Below, one piece after another: positions 51,838 to 60,508 of a stretch of DNA of 64,000 nucleotides; the first letter of the stretch is position 1; each line of letters starts with the position of its first letter. The stretch comes from Thiodiazotropha sp040506195 (GTDB lineage Bacteria > Pseudomonadota > Gammaproteobacteria > Chromatiales > Chromatiaceae), in NCBI GenBank assembly GCA_040506195.1, contig JBEVXH010000003.1:248001-312000 (forward strand), written 5' to 3'. The translations under genes were made by a program, and so were the position numbers. Below the pieces are notes generated by a model, which was not told the DNA's origin, did no database searches, and was given only the letters and a program-made list of their open reading frames with translations.

Positions 51838-52548
51838 TCAATCCAAGACAACTTCTACGGATGTTGTTACCCGCATATTGCTCTTGCCGTGCTCGATTCG
51901 CAGCGCCAGGGTCTCCACACCATATTTGCGGACGACCCGGCGCAGCGTCTCTCCATAGTCGGGGTCGATCTCATCGGCAGGTTTAAAGCAGTCGCCCTCC
52001 GGGCGATTCAGCGCATAGACCATGACCCCTCTGTATCCTTGCCGACAGGCCTCGGCAAGCTGTTCCAGGTGTTTACGGCCACGTAGTGTCACTGCATCGG
52101 GGAAACTCAATGCGGTTCCCTGCAACAGGGTCACGTTCTTGACCTCCACCCAGGCGTTGGCGCGGTCACCTTCGGCAAGGTAGAGATCGAACCTCGATTT
52201 CTCATCCTTATGCCTAAATACGACTTCTCGTCGTACGGAACGGTAACCGCACAGATCATCCACCCACCCCTCCCTGATCGCCTCCTCGATGACCGGGTTG
52301 GTGCGACCGGTATGCACACCAATCCAGCCTTGCCCCATATCCACTCTCTCCAGTGTCCACGCCAGCTTCCGTTTTGGATCGTCACTGTGACTGATCTGCA
52401 CCGACGCACCGGGTTGCCAGCAGCCGAGCATGCTACCGGTATTCGGGCAGTGTGCGGTCACAACCTTGCCATCAGGCAATTCTATATCCGCGAGAAACCG
52501 CTTATAGCGCCTGAGGATTCTTCCATTGGTAAGCGATGGTAGTTGCAT
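51838..52548 (-). CDS. sfsA: SfsA family protein (sugar fermentation stimulation)
   Basis: A 236-aa protein that matches SfsA along its length (GRILRRYKRFLADIELPDGKVVTAHCPNTGSMLGC; NPVIEEAIREGWVDDLCGY; FDLYLAE...WVEVKNVTLL). The C-terminal half is a nuclease-like fold with the FDLYL...VEVKNVT motif (PD-(D/E)xK type). It was named in E. coli for effects on maltose metabolism; its biochemical role is not settled. It ends 29 bases from the cpdA stop, in convergent orientation. Confidence 0.95.
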   Translation of the reverse strand: MQLPSLTNGRILRRYKRFLADIELPDGKVVTAHCPNTGSMLGCWQPGASVQISHSDDPKRKLAWTLERVDMGQGWIGVHTGRTNPVIEEAIREGWVDDLCGYRSVRREVVFRHKDEKSRFDLYLAEGDRANAWVEVKNVTLLQGTALSFPDAVTLRGRKHLEQLAEACRQGYRGVMVYALNRPEGDCFKPADEIDPDYGETLRRVVRKYGVETLALRIEHGKSNMRVTTSVEVVLD

Positions 52549-52690
52549 AGTGATCGTGTATTATTTCATTATTACCGTTTATGGCAGTTGATGAGGTATA
52601 CGCTTCTTCTGATCCACACATATTACATAACTAAAGTTCGTAGTTTCAGAACTAACGAATCAAACGACCCATGCAGCGAGGGAGCTGAAA

Positions 52691-53350
52691 ATGAAATCAA
52701 AGATATGGCTGTTGATCAGCGGCACATTATTGATCTCCACCCATCTTCAGGCAGACGATTCCGACTATAGCAACAGGCAATTTAACGGAAACCCGGGAAA
52801 TATGATGGGTGGCATGTTCAACCCGATGCGTAATTTCTTTGGCGGTTCAAACCGATATTCTGATGACTACTATAACTACAGGCATGCCCCACCCCCGGGC
52901 TATCACCCGGGCTACGGCTACCCCGGTGCAGCTTACGGTTATCCGCCAGTATACCCGGGCTATCAGCCGCAACGGCACGCCGACAGCAATCCTGCAAACA
53001 CTCCAACTCAGCAAACTCCGACAGCTGCAGTCGATGTGAAGCCCCCTCAAGCACCACCCGTCTCAGGCTATGGATCCACAGTTTCGGATCAACCTGACTA
53101 TGGCGAGAGATTCCGTTTCCGCCCCTTGAACAGCGGTAAGCTGTCTACGGATAGTGCAGTGCCACCCGCAACGGTAACCCCGCAATCCCCTGCACCCTTA
53201 GGCTATCCGGCAACTCGGCAACCGGCCGGCCAGACCGCTGGCACTCAGGGCATGCAACAGAGTTATAAGCCAAGCATGGAGGCACAATACGACACACAGG
53301 AGAGTCAAATGAAATTCAGGCCCCTGGATAAACCGGGATTTTCGCAATAG
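52691..53350 (+). CDS. Secreted Pro/Tyr/Gly-rich protein, sulfur-globule-protein-like
   Basis: A signal peptide (MKSKIWLLISGTLLISTHLQA) is followed by an N-terminal block rich in Asn, Gly, Met and Phe (GNMMGGMFNPMRNFFGG), then a Tyr/Gly/Pro repeat (PGYHPGYGYPGAAYGYPP), then a Pro/Thr/Gln-rich tail. The motif FRPL appears twice (in RFRFRPLNS and MKFRPLDKP). The composition and order, NPMxxFFGG then DDYY and PGYGYPG repeats, recall sulfur globule envelope proteins of sulfur-oxidising bacteria, where they coat periplasmic sulfur. This is inference from composition, not from a conserved active site. The ribosome site is GAGGGAG-like. Monocistronic. Confidence 0.7.
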   Translation: MKSKIWLLISGTLLISTHLQADDSDYSNRQFNGNPGNMMGGMFNPMRNFFGGSNRYSDDYYNYRHAPPPGYHPGYGYPGAAYGYPPVYPGYQPQRHADSNPANTPTQQTPTAAVDVKPPQAPPVSGYGSTVSDQPDYGERFRFRPLNSGKLSTDSAVPPATVTPQSPAPLGYPATRQPAGQTAGTQGMQQSYKPSMEAQYDTQESQMKFRPLDKPGFSQ

Positions 53351-53372
53351 CATTCCTGGGCCAGCAGACAGA

Positions 53373-53410
53373 CCCAGCAGAGCGCATCCGATTAGTATCA
53401 ACAGGCCCTA
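53373..53410. repeat. Dispersed 38-base intergenic repeat, copy 2
   Basis: 33 of 38 bases are identical to 4586-4623, in the same orientation, again between convergent genes. It ends with CAGGCCCTA. Confidence 0.8.
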
Positions 53411-53423
53411 GGTTCACCGCGAC

Positions 53424-53720
53424 TCAGGCGATGGTGAAGCTTTGGTAATCACGATAATCGATCGCCTCGCAGGAGACACCGGTCACTCTGGCATCCGCCG
53501 GACCTTTGCTTAGCCAGGACTGCAGGGCCTCGATCGCCTCCACGCTACCGCATGCCACAACCTCCACACGACCGTCGTGGAGATTTTTGGCATAGCCTTT
53601 GATGCCCAATTGCCGGGCTTCATGCCGAGTTGTCGCCCGATAGAAGACGCCTTGCACCCGTCCCGCCACATGACAGCGGACACAGATCTTCACACCAGCA
53701 TTGTCAGCCCTTTCACTCAT
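53424..53720 (-). CDS. acyP: Acylphosphatase
   Basis: A 98-aa enzyme that hydrolyses acylphosphates. The phosphate-binding loop (GRVQGVFYRATTRHEA) with its Arg, and the Asn of GYAKNLHDGRVEV are both present. ATG at 53720 has GAGG 7 bases before it. It overlaps the 3' end of the membrane-fusion gene by 8 bases and is the last gene of the operon that starts at 56906. Confidence 0.93.
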   Translation of the reverse strand: MSERADNAGVKICVRCHVAGRVQGVFYRATTRHEARQLGIKGYAKNLHDGRVEVVACGSVEAIEALQSWLSKGPADARVTGVSCEAIDYRDYQSFTIA

Positions 53721-54519
53721 CACCCAGCCTCACAACCGCCTTCTCACCGGCACGAATCACCCTATCTGCGGCAGGGGAAAACACCACCTCCAGCAGATAC
53801 TTTGAACCATTGGCATCCCGGGCTATCGGATGCATTCCCAGCCTGTGGATCGTGCCTTCCAACCATTGCCCATGCACGCCCACCTGTACGCCCATACCCT
53901 GCTTCAATCCATTCACTGTCTGCGCATCGATCTCGGCAAGCGCCCTCATTCGGCTGTTGTCGAACAGTGTCATCAGAGGCATGGCCGAATTCCGATTGAT
54001 TACCGCTTGACCGGGTTGCACATGAATAGACTCTACAACGCCATCAAAAGGTGCGGTTATCCGGCTGTACTCCCGTTGCAAACGGATCTTGACCAATTTG
54101 GCTTCCGCTTCGCGATAGGCGGCATCTGAACTGGCCGCGGCAATTTCAGCCTGCTTCCGCTCATGATCCGACAGTAGGGTTCGGTCGTATAGTTCCAATG
54201 CCCGGTCCAACTCTCGTTTTGCCTCTTCATTCTGCTGAGATGCTGCTTCAAGGCGTGATGCCGCAGCGGCTAGCCTTGATTGATATCTTCGCTGATCGAG
54301 CTCCAGAAGCACCTCCCCACGCTTCACGGAGGCACCCACGTCCACATTCACACGGCCCACCATACCGCTGACCAGGGTAGTCAGTTCTGTCCTGTTATTC
54401 CAGTCGGTGACCGCCTCCAGGTCCCGTGCCATCAACCGGTCGCTGAATAACAGACATATCAATATGATTCCGGCCGCCGAATATGTCGTGTTCAGGACTT
54501 CAAGCATACCCTTCATCAT
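53713..54519 (-). CDS. Membrane-fusion (HlyD/RND adaptor) protein
   Basis: An inner-membrane anchor (about residues 10-30: TTYSAAGIILICLLF) precedes the periplasmic adaptor. It has the split lipoyl domain (VSGMVGRVNVDVGASVKRGEVLLELD ... ITAPFDGVVESIHVQPGQAV) around a coiled-coil hairpin (LAAAASRLEAASQQNEEAKRELDRALELY). These proteins link inner-membrane pumps to TolC-type channels. An outer-membrane factor gene lies directly upstream, but no pump gene is in the operon. Start is uncertain (ATG 54519 after GGGGGGATAAGG; GTG 54537). Confidence 0.9.
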   Translation of the reverse strand: MMKGMLEVLNTTYSAAGIILICLLFSDRLMARDLEAVTDWNNRTELTTLVSGMVGRVNVDVGASVKRGEVLLELDQRRYQSRLAAAASRLEAASQQNEEAKRELDRALELYDRTLLSDHERKQAEIAAASSDAAYREAEAKLVKIRLQREYSRITAPFDGVVESIHVQPGQAVINRNSAMPLMTLFDNSRMRALAEIDAQTVNGLKQGMGVQVGVHGQWLEGTIHRLGMHPIARDANGSKYLLEVVFSPAADRVIRAGEKAVVRLGDE

Positions 54520-54543
54520 CCTTATCCCCCCATTCACTCACTC

Positions 54544-55869
54544 TTAATTTTCAGGCGACATCAAAAGATTGCCTGTAAGCGCTTTGATACGGGCATGGGT
54601 CAAATGGATCTGATAATCATTTCTTGCCCGCTGCAGTTGTATATCGGCAATCCGGGACATGGAATCACCCAAATCGGCCGCCATATCCAGTTCGTACAGG
54701 GTGCGGCTACGATCCAGGTAGAGATCGCGAAAATCTTCTGTCACCCGCAATCCCTGGCGTTCAACCTTCAACCTCTGCAACTCCATCCAGAAATCCAAGA
54801 GTTGTTGCCGCAAAACAAGTTCATAAGCTGCCAGCTCGGCCTGTTTCCTATCTGCATGCGCCCGCTGTTCCGCAATATCCGATGCAACCCGGTCACCCTG
54901 ATAGAGCGGTAGTTCGATCACCAGTGCCGCAGTCAAAGGATTGCGCCCCCCCAGCCTACGTTGGAATGCAGCCGCCTCCAATTCGGCGCGCAATACCGGG
55001 TTGTCGTCCGCCTCACTGGCCTGGAGTTGTTTCTTCGCCGCCTGCAGTCCGGCCTGTAGGGCCCTGATTTTCGGATTCTCCCGCAACGCCTTCTCAACCA
55101 GTGTCTCTATCTCAGGCAGCTCCCCCAATGAGCCAAACTGCGGAGACTCCAGTTCGGCCGGCAGATCCAGCGGCCGATTCAAGCTGATCGCCAGCTGCGA
55201 GCGAGTGATGCGTTGCCTGTTCTGACTTGCCGTCATCTTGCGCAGCGACTGCTGGTAGGTGGATTCAAGCTCCAACATGTCGATATCGGATACCTTTCCC
55301 AACTCATTTTTCGTACGCGCCCTGTCGAAGCGTATGTAGTCGATGGCGAGTACTTCGTTATCTCTGGCAAACTCGAGATCAGCCAGCAGGACATCGAAAA
55401 ATCTTGCCATTACATCCAGTCTGCGCTGCTGTCTGACCTGGAGTAATTGCCATTGCCGGGACATCAATCCAGCCTCGGCCGCCTCTTGCGCATGACTGGT
55501 GCGACCGAAGTCATAGAGCAGTTTGCTCAGATTGAGTCGGGCCAGGCTGTCGTTTCTGGAATCGTCTGCTGCAATGTCGGACGGATCGATGACCCGCAAC
55601 TCCGCAGTCAATGCGAGATGGGCATCGTCATCTGCGGCAACCTGTTCGGCGAAAGCCCGGGCTTGTGCAAGATCGGCCTCTATCAGGCTTCGTTCGGGAT
55701 GTGCTTGATCGGCCAGTTCCAAGGCATACTGCAGGGTCAATGGTGAGGGTAGAGGCTCCAATGCATAAGCAAGATGGCCTAGCAACAAAGATGGCATGAG
55801 CAGCAGTGAATTCACCATTCGCATAGGTGGCGAAGGAATTTTCCCACTCATCAGCATGCAATAAAACAT
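54544..55869 (-). CDS. TolC-family outer-membrane factor
   Basis: A secreted outer-membrane channel protein of 441 codons with a signal peptide (NSLLLMPSLLLGHLAYA) and long amphipathic helices rich in Ala, Gln and Glu in two structural repeats (LTLQYALELADQAHPE...; LPEIETLVEKALRENPKIRALQAGLQAAKKQ), as in TolC. The N-terminal start is uncertain because several Met codons precede the signal peptide. It lies 3 bases after the thioredoxin-fold gene and 24 bases before the adaptor gene. Together the two could form an export path. Confidence 0.9.
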   Translation of the reverse strand: MFYCMLMSGKIPSPPMRMVNSLLLMPSLLLGHLAYALEPLPSPLTLQYALELADQAHPERSLIEADLAQARAFAEQVAADDDAHLALTAELRVIDPSDIAADDSRNDSLARLNLSKLLYDFGRTSHAQEAAEAGLMSRQWQLLQVRQQRRLDVMARFFDVLLADLEFARDNEVLAIDYIRFDRARTKNELGKVSDIDMLELESTYQQSLRKMTASQNRQRITRSQLAISLNRPLDLPAELESPQFGSLGELPEIETLVEKALRENPKIRALQAGLQAAKKQLQASEADDNPVLRAELEAAAFQRRLGGRNPLTAALVIELPLYQGDRVASDIAEQRAHADRKQAELAAYELVLRQQLLDFWMELQRLKVERQGLRVTEDFRDLYLDRSRTLYELDMAADLGDSMSRIADIQLQRARNDYQIHLTHARIKALTGNLLMSPEN

Positions 55870-55872
55870 TAC

Positions 55873-56412
55873 CTATCTAACTTTGCGGAGCGCTCTTCTC
55901 TTTTCGCGCTTGTAACGCGAAAAATTGGTCGTCTTGTAGTGATCATTGACGACGAACTCTCCCAACCATAAAAACTCCTGGGAATTGTTCGTAGCCCCGG
56001 TAAACCGGGCGATCATCTTCCCCTCCAGATCGAAAAACCCGAATACCGGGGTTGCCCTGACCCTGAATTGCTTGAATGCAAAATCCTTCTCCTTCATGGT
56101 GTTGCCGCGAAAGTCAGCGATCTCAACATCCCCTTCGATGTCTACCGTATAGATGAGAAAATGTTGTTTGAAATAGTCCTGAACATCGACCTGATTGAGC
56201 ACCCGGGTCTTCATTCGGTGGCAAAACGGGCACTCGTCCATCTCAAACATGATGAGCACCCCCTTTTTGCCCTCATCCCTCGCCATCTCCAGTTCGTCGC
56301 TGAAGTTACCTAACGACTGGTCGAAAAAATGGTCTCCCGGATCCCTTGTGGCGGCGGCAATATCACCGAAGGGAAGCAGCAGCAAGGCAATTGAAATGAG
56401 ATACCGTGACAT
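55873..56412 (-). CDS. Periplasmic thioredoxin-fold protein (SoxW-like)
   Basis: A signal peptide (RYLISIALLLLPFGDIAAA) is followed by a thioredoxin-like domain with CPFC (61-64) in EMDECPFCHRMKTRVLN and the cis-Pro loop VRATPVFGFFD. Such proteins include SoxW, which reduces sulfur-oxidation proteins, and DsbD-dependent reductases; the match is at fold level. The last 30 residues are strongly basic (YKREKRRALRKVR). AAGGAG precedes the ATG. It lies 11 bases after the TlpA-like gene. Confidence 0.88.
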   Translation of the reverse strand: MSRYLISIALLLLPFGDIAAATRDPGDHFFDQSLGNFSDELEMARDEGKKGVLIMFEMDECPFCHRMKTRVLNQVDVQDYFKQHFLIYTVDIEGDVEIADFRGNTMKEKDFAFKQFRVRATPVFGFFDLEGKMIARFTGATNNSQEFLWLGEFVVNDHYKTTNFSRYKREKRRALRKVR

Positions 56413-56423
56413 CTGTTTTCTCC

Positions 56424-56906
56424 TTACTCACGCATGGTATCGATAAAACTCTCGATATCTTCCATGGTCAGTGGTCCCACCTGACGGGCGACCAGTTCAC
56501 CTTCGGGACTGACCAGAAAGGAAGTGGGCAGACCCGGCACCCTTCCCAGCTCTGTCCGTGCCGCCGGCTCAGCCATGAGAATGGGATAGCTGAGAAACTG
56601 TTCATCGACGAAGGCCTTCAATCGCGGCTTTTCGATACGCTCCATGGCCACACCCAGGACGACCGCATCCTTATCCTTATGATTATTATGAAAAACCTCC
56701 AGTTCTGGAAGTTCCTCGCGGCAGGGGGGACACCAGGTCGCCCAATAATTCACCAATACCCATTTACCCCTGTAATCAGAGAGGCGATAACTTCTACCAT
56801 CCAATCCCTGCAATTCGAAATCCACCGTTTCCGCCGTTGCCGCGATCGAAAAAAGCGATAACGCAAAGATACCCAGCGCACGCAGCAACGGACTCATCAG
56901 GGACAT
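56424..56906 (-). CDS. TlpA/ResA-like periplasmic thioredoxin
   Basis: I use ATG 56906 because GGAGAG sits 5 bases before it; longer frames to 57017 are not supported. An N-terminal signal or anchor helix (LLRALGIFALSLFSIAATA) precedes a TlpA-type domain with WCPPC (Cys59, Cys62), NYWATWCPPCREELPELE and cis-Pro GLPTSFLV. These enzymes reduce disulfides in the periplasm, often for cytochrome c or copper-site maturation. It is the first gene of the five-gene operon (TlpA, thioredoxin, TolC, adaptor, acylphosphatase). Confidence 0.93.
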   Translation of the reverse strand: MSLMSPLLRALGIFALSLFSIAATAETVDFELQGLDGRSYRLSDYRGKWVLVNYWATWCPPCREELPELEVFHNNHKDKDAVVLGVAMERIEKPRLKAFVDEQFLSYPILMAEPAARTELGRVPGLPTSFLVSPEGELVARQVGPLTMEDIESFIDTMRE

Positions 56907-57313
56907 ATTACTCTCCATATTTCTATCAACGACCGGCCTGCCGGGCTCAAATATATCGCACAGGACCCGGTAATTTTCTCTGACCTGCATTCTCAGGGTA
57001 AATTCCAGGAAGTGCAATTCATGAAAACCACAATATTACGGAATCCATCGTAAAACCCCATCATATGACCGGTATTCCAGACCTCATCTCATTGAATGCC
57101 CTTTTGCACCAGAATATTTTCCCTTTCACGCAACCTATGCAGCTGTATTTATTGAGTTAAGTTAAAACATGTCAACAACCATCACCTCTCCTGAAGGCAT
57201 GCTTGATCGAGGGCGCCGTAAATTTATCCAGATGAGGACTATTCCGCGTCTCAACCGGGATGATATAGTGGGTGCCTGAGCAAGGGCTCGAAGGAACACT
57301 CATTCAGATCACC
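56907..57313. other. Divergent intergenic region with a possible small frame
   Basis: About 400 bases between the thioredoxin operon (minus) and the PilZ-like gene (plus). A 36-codon plus-strand frame (57169-57279) has no Shine-Dalgarno and overlaps the alternative GTG start of the next gene. I do not call it. The rest shows no repeat or terminator. Confidence 0.5.
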
Positions 57314-58927
57314 ATGTTTGATTTTTTCTCCCACAGGAGCGCATCACCACCCCAGGTACTGTTTTTCGTGCCTCAAAAGGATCCGTTTGAAAATCCCCTG
57401 GTGGAAACCGATCCCGCCTTGCTTCGCCAATGGGCCACGGCATTACCCTTTGCCAACCAAACACAGTTGGCGGAAACCGTACTCGCCAGTCTAAGCCGGC
57501 TCAACCGGTATCCGGGACAGGTCAAGAAACGTGATGAGTTGATGAAGGTCTACACAACACCCTGCACAAGACTGGCCCATAGTCATGCGCAGCGTAAGTC
57601 GGAAACACCTGTTCACCTGATACGTCAGGTATTACTGGAGATGGCCTATGGACATTGCCATATCGCCAATGAATGTGTCAGCAACAAGGCCAGCAGGAAA
57701 AACCTGCAACGCCTCAACCATACGATCTACTATGCGATCAAGTATTTCGTCCAGGAGTACCTGCTTGCATGCGAGGATTTTGACTGCAGAAGCGTGAGAG
57801 TGTACCGGGATGTAACACGTTTGGTGACCTACGCTGAAGAGCAAAAGATCCAACACAATCAAATCGAAGACGCGGACCAGGAACAACCGGAATACGCCAC
57901 CATATCCCATCAGTACAATCGTTTTCTCCTGTTGTTGCTGCTCGACCCCTGCCATCTGCAGAAGAGTGAGCCGCAGTTGTGTTTCGAGTATCTCAATACA
58001 CTGGCTGGAAATGCTCTTACCTCCGCTCCTATCCAAGAGACGGAAACTACTGGACACTATGTCATCGACCGACTGGGCGAGGTACCTCCCTACCTTTTCC
58101 ATCCTGAGTGTCTGAACAATATGACACAACCCCGCTTTACCCTGTTCGATCTCACTCCTGTCAGTAAACAGCTGCACCAGAAACTCAGACAGATGGAAAG
58201 ATCTGATCAGGGAAAACCGGATGCCCTGGTGAAATTAAGCATGCTGGAATCCACTAATCTGATGGCGCGAATGCTGAAGTCCTGGCACATCCGCCTGAAA
58301 CGCGACAGTGAGCGTCACTCCACCGCCGGACAGGTTATGATATGGATTGGTATTGACGCCATATACGCTTATCTCACAGGAAAAAGCGTATCGTCGCAGA
58401 CCGATGATGAAGAGATCGATATGACTCGATTCAGCGGCATTCAACGTGGAGAAGATTCAAGTACAACACATCAATTCACGGCGACACGCACAAATCAAAG
58501 CCGTTCCGGTGTGGCGCTCAAGGTTTCAAAAAGCAACGTCAATATGCCCCTTGTCGGTGAGTTGGTGTTGTTTTCCACTCACCAGAAAAGACATGAGAAT
58601 GAGTGGAAAATCGGCGTTATAAAGCGTGCATTGAACTGTAACGAGAATTTGTTGGAAATAGGGATACAGTTTATTCTCGGGAAAATCGAACCTATTACCT
58701 TGCGCCAGACAAATCAACAACAAACATCGCAACCGTTAAAGGATCGAGCGGCCATCTTTATCGATCAGGGCCATACTCACCGCAGCTCTCTTATCGTGCC
58801 GAAAAATTTCTTCGTCATCGGCCATGAATACCGTGTTGAAGAGATGATCCCGGCACCCAGCGTAACACCATTACAACTGCTTGAGACGACATCAAGATTC
58901 GAAAGATACCGAATCAAGAACGCCTAA
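57314..58927 (+). CDS. Large protein with a PilZ-like C-terminal domain
   Basis: A cytoplasmic protein of about 537 residues without signal peptide or membrane helix. Residues 20-330 are helical and begin with a pattern (LLRQWATALPFANQTQLAETVLASLSRLNR) seen in Proteobacterial proteins that carry a C-terminal PilZ domain. The C-terminal part (about 380-470) reads TNQSRSGVALKVSK (NxSxxG in place of DxSxxG) and WKIGVIKRALNC...LEIGIQFILG, the last strands of a PilZ barrel. The RxxxR motif is not evident, so c-di-GMP binding is uncertain. GTG at 57272 is another start. I cannot assign a function. Confidence 0.75.
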   Translation: MFDFFSHRSASPPQVLFFVPQKDPFENPLVETDPALLRQWATALPFANQTQLAETVLASLSRLNRYPGQVKKRDELMKVYTTPCTRLAHSHAQRKSETPVHLIRQVLLEMAYGHCHIANECVSNKASRKNLQRLNHTIYYAIKYFVQEYLLACEDFDCRSVRVYRDVTRLVTYAEEQKIQHNQIEDADQEQPEYATISHQYNRFLLLLLLDPCHLQKSEPQLCFEYLNTLAGNALTSAPIQETETTGHYVIDRLGEVPPYLFHPECLNNMTQPRFTLFDLTPVSKQLHQKLRQMERSDQGKPDALVKLSMLESTNLMARMLKSWHIRLKRDSERHSTAGQVMIWIGIDAIYAYLTGKSVSSQTDDEEIDMTRFSGIQRGEDSSTTHQFTATRTNQSRSGVALKVSKSNVNMPLVGELVLFSTHQKRHENEWKIGVIKRALNCNENLLEIGIQFILGKIEPITLRQTNQQQTSQPLKDRAAIFIDQGHTHRSSLIVPKNFFVIGHEYRVEEMIPAPSVTPLQLLETTSRFERYRIKNA

Positions 58928-59105
58928 CCCCCAGGGGCTGTACTGTCATGGGACATATCATCCATTGATTTGACATGAGGGCTGCATGCCTGCCAAAAGC
59001 AGCGGAATAGATCGATCAATGCGACGGCAGACATACAAGCCATATTGAAGTGCAATCTACCTACAGATCACACTATAGGGAGTTTATTCCCGCCTATAAA
59101 GAATG

Positions 59106-60338
59106 CTATAGCAAATCGTCCAAGGGCAAATTCATTGTCTGTCGTAAATCGCAATTGATCTTTGAAATCAAATTTCCCAGGGTATCCGGGGCCGTTTTCA
59201 ATTGGTTGTCATCCGGCAACACATAGGCATCGGAATTGTAAAATTCGGCCACAGTGACCTCCCTCAGGTCTCTCGCCAACACCCAACCCTTATCATCCGT
59301 ATGCAATACCAGGCGGGCTCTCTGCAATGAGAGAAGTATAGAGTCCAATTGTTCTTCGGTGGCATGCTGCAGTTGCCCCTGCAACTGGCGAGTTGTGGTC
59401 GACACACCCTGGTGTTGAGCTTCGCGTAGCTGGTGGAGTATTTTCACAGCGAGTAAAAACCTGTCCCCACGCTGCCCCATTCTTTCACGCCAATCATGAC
59501 GGTAGATACCCAGACAATAGCTGAACTCCGCCCCCAACAGGGTAACCAGCCAGGACAGATAAACCCAGATAAGGAAGATGGGAATTACGGCAAGCGCTCC
59601 ATAGATCGCCTCATAGGTGGGAAAGGTCGTGATATAGAGTGCAAACCCCCTTTTTGTAGCCTCAAACAAAAGTGCAGCTATGATTCCGCCTGCGAGTGCA
59701 TGGCGCAACATCACGGACCGGTAGGGGACCAGGGCATATAACAACGTAAAGGCGAGTGCCGAAATCATGACCGGCATCATACCCAACAACCTTGAGCGCA
59801 CCATCACCACTGCTTCAGCCTCACTGAAGAAGGGAATCGTGACCAGGTAAGAGGTCACACCGACGCTAATCGCGATCAATATCGGGCCCAGCGAGAGAAT
59901 TGCCCAATAGACGGTAAACTTGGCAAGCGGCGAACGTTTTCGCCTGACGTGCCATATAGTATTGAACGCCTTGTCGATGTTACTCATCAGCAGCAGCGCC
60001 ACTAAAATCAGAAACAGAAAACCAACACCGGTAAGCTGAGCTGCCTTTTGACTGAAATTTTTGAGGTGTTGCTGTACGGCCTCACCGGCTGCGGGGACGA
60101 AATTCTGAAACAGGAAGTTTTCGATCTGCTCCGAGATTCTGTCAGAGACGGGAAATATGGATAACAGCGCAAACATGACCGTCATCAACGGCACCAGTGA
60201 GAGAAGTGTGGTATAGGTCAATGCAGCCACATGCTGAATTCCCCCATCATGGCTGAAATGGTGCAGCCACAGGCGCAGGAATGAGTTGATATGCCGGATT
60301 ACCGAGAAACCCCTATCACTGAAATCTTTCTGGTTCAT
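59106..60338 (-). CDS. YihY family inner-membrane protein
   Basis: The family was earlier called RNase BN. About six membrane helices lie between residues 25 and 260 with conserved polar positions (HFSHDGGIQHVAALTYTTLLSLVPL; FNTIWHVRRKRSPLAKFTVYW; YRSVMLRHALAGG...AIYGALAVIPIFLIWVYLSWLVTLLGAEF). The C-terminal 130 residues are a soluble winged-helix-like domain (VSTTTRQLQGQLQHATEEQLDSILLSLQRARLV), found in part of the family. The function is not known. ATG 60338 follows a GTG by one codon. Confidence 0.93.
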   Translation of the reverse strand: MNQKDFSDRGFSVIRHINSFLRLWLHHFSHDGGIQHVAALTYTTLLSLVPLMTVMFALLSIFPVSDRISEQIENFLFQNFVPAAGEAVQQHLKNFSQKAAQLTGVGFLFLILVALLLMSNIDKAFNTIWHVRRKRSPLAKFTVYWAILSLGPILIAISVGVTSYLVTIPFFSEAEAVVMVRSRLLGMMPVMISALAFTLLYALVPYRSVMLRHALAGGIIAALLFEATKRGFALYITTFPTYEAIYGALAVIPIFLIWVYLSWLVTLLGAEFSYCLGIYRHDWRERMGQRGDRFLLAVKILHQLREAQHQGVSTTTRQLQGQLQHATEEQLDSILLSLQRARLVLHTDDKGWVLARDLREVTVAEFYNSDAYVLPDDNQLKTAPDTLGNLISKINCDLRQTMNLPLDDLL

Positions 60339-60508
60339 CACTGAATTCCACGTTTTTTCAATATCGATTCTATGGAACCGCTTCTGGAGCCATTCTCTCT
60401 GTATGGATACAATGACGGCAAATTAACTTTGAGGCAAACCGCCACGCCGTTTTATAGAAGGGTGGTGCATTGTCAGACACAACAGGCCCCAGCAGGAGGT
60501 CATCGATT

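Noticed and set aside
57169..57279. 36-codon frame before the PilZ-like gene
   Set aside because: No Shine-Dalgarno and no protein-like feature; kept only as a note for conservation tests.
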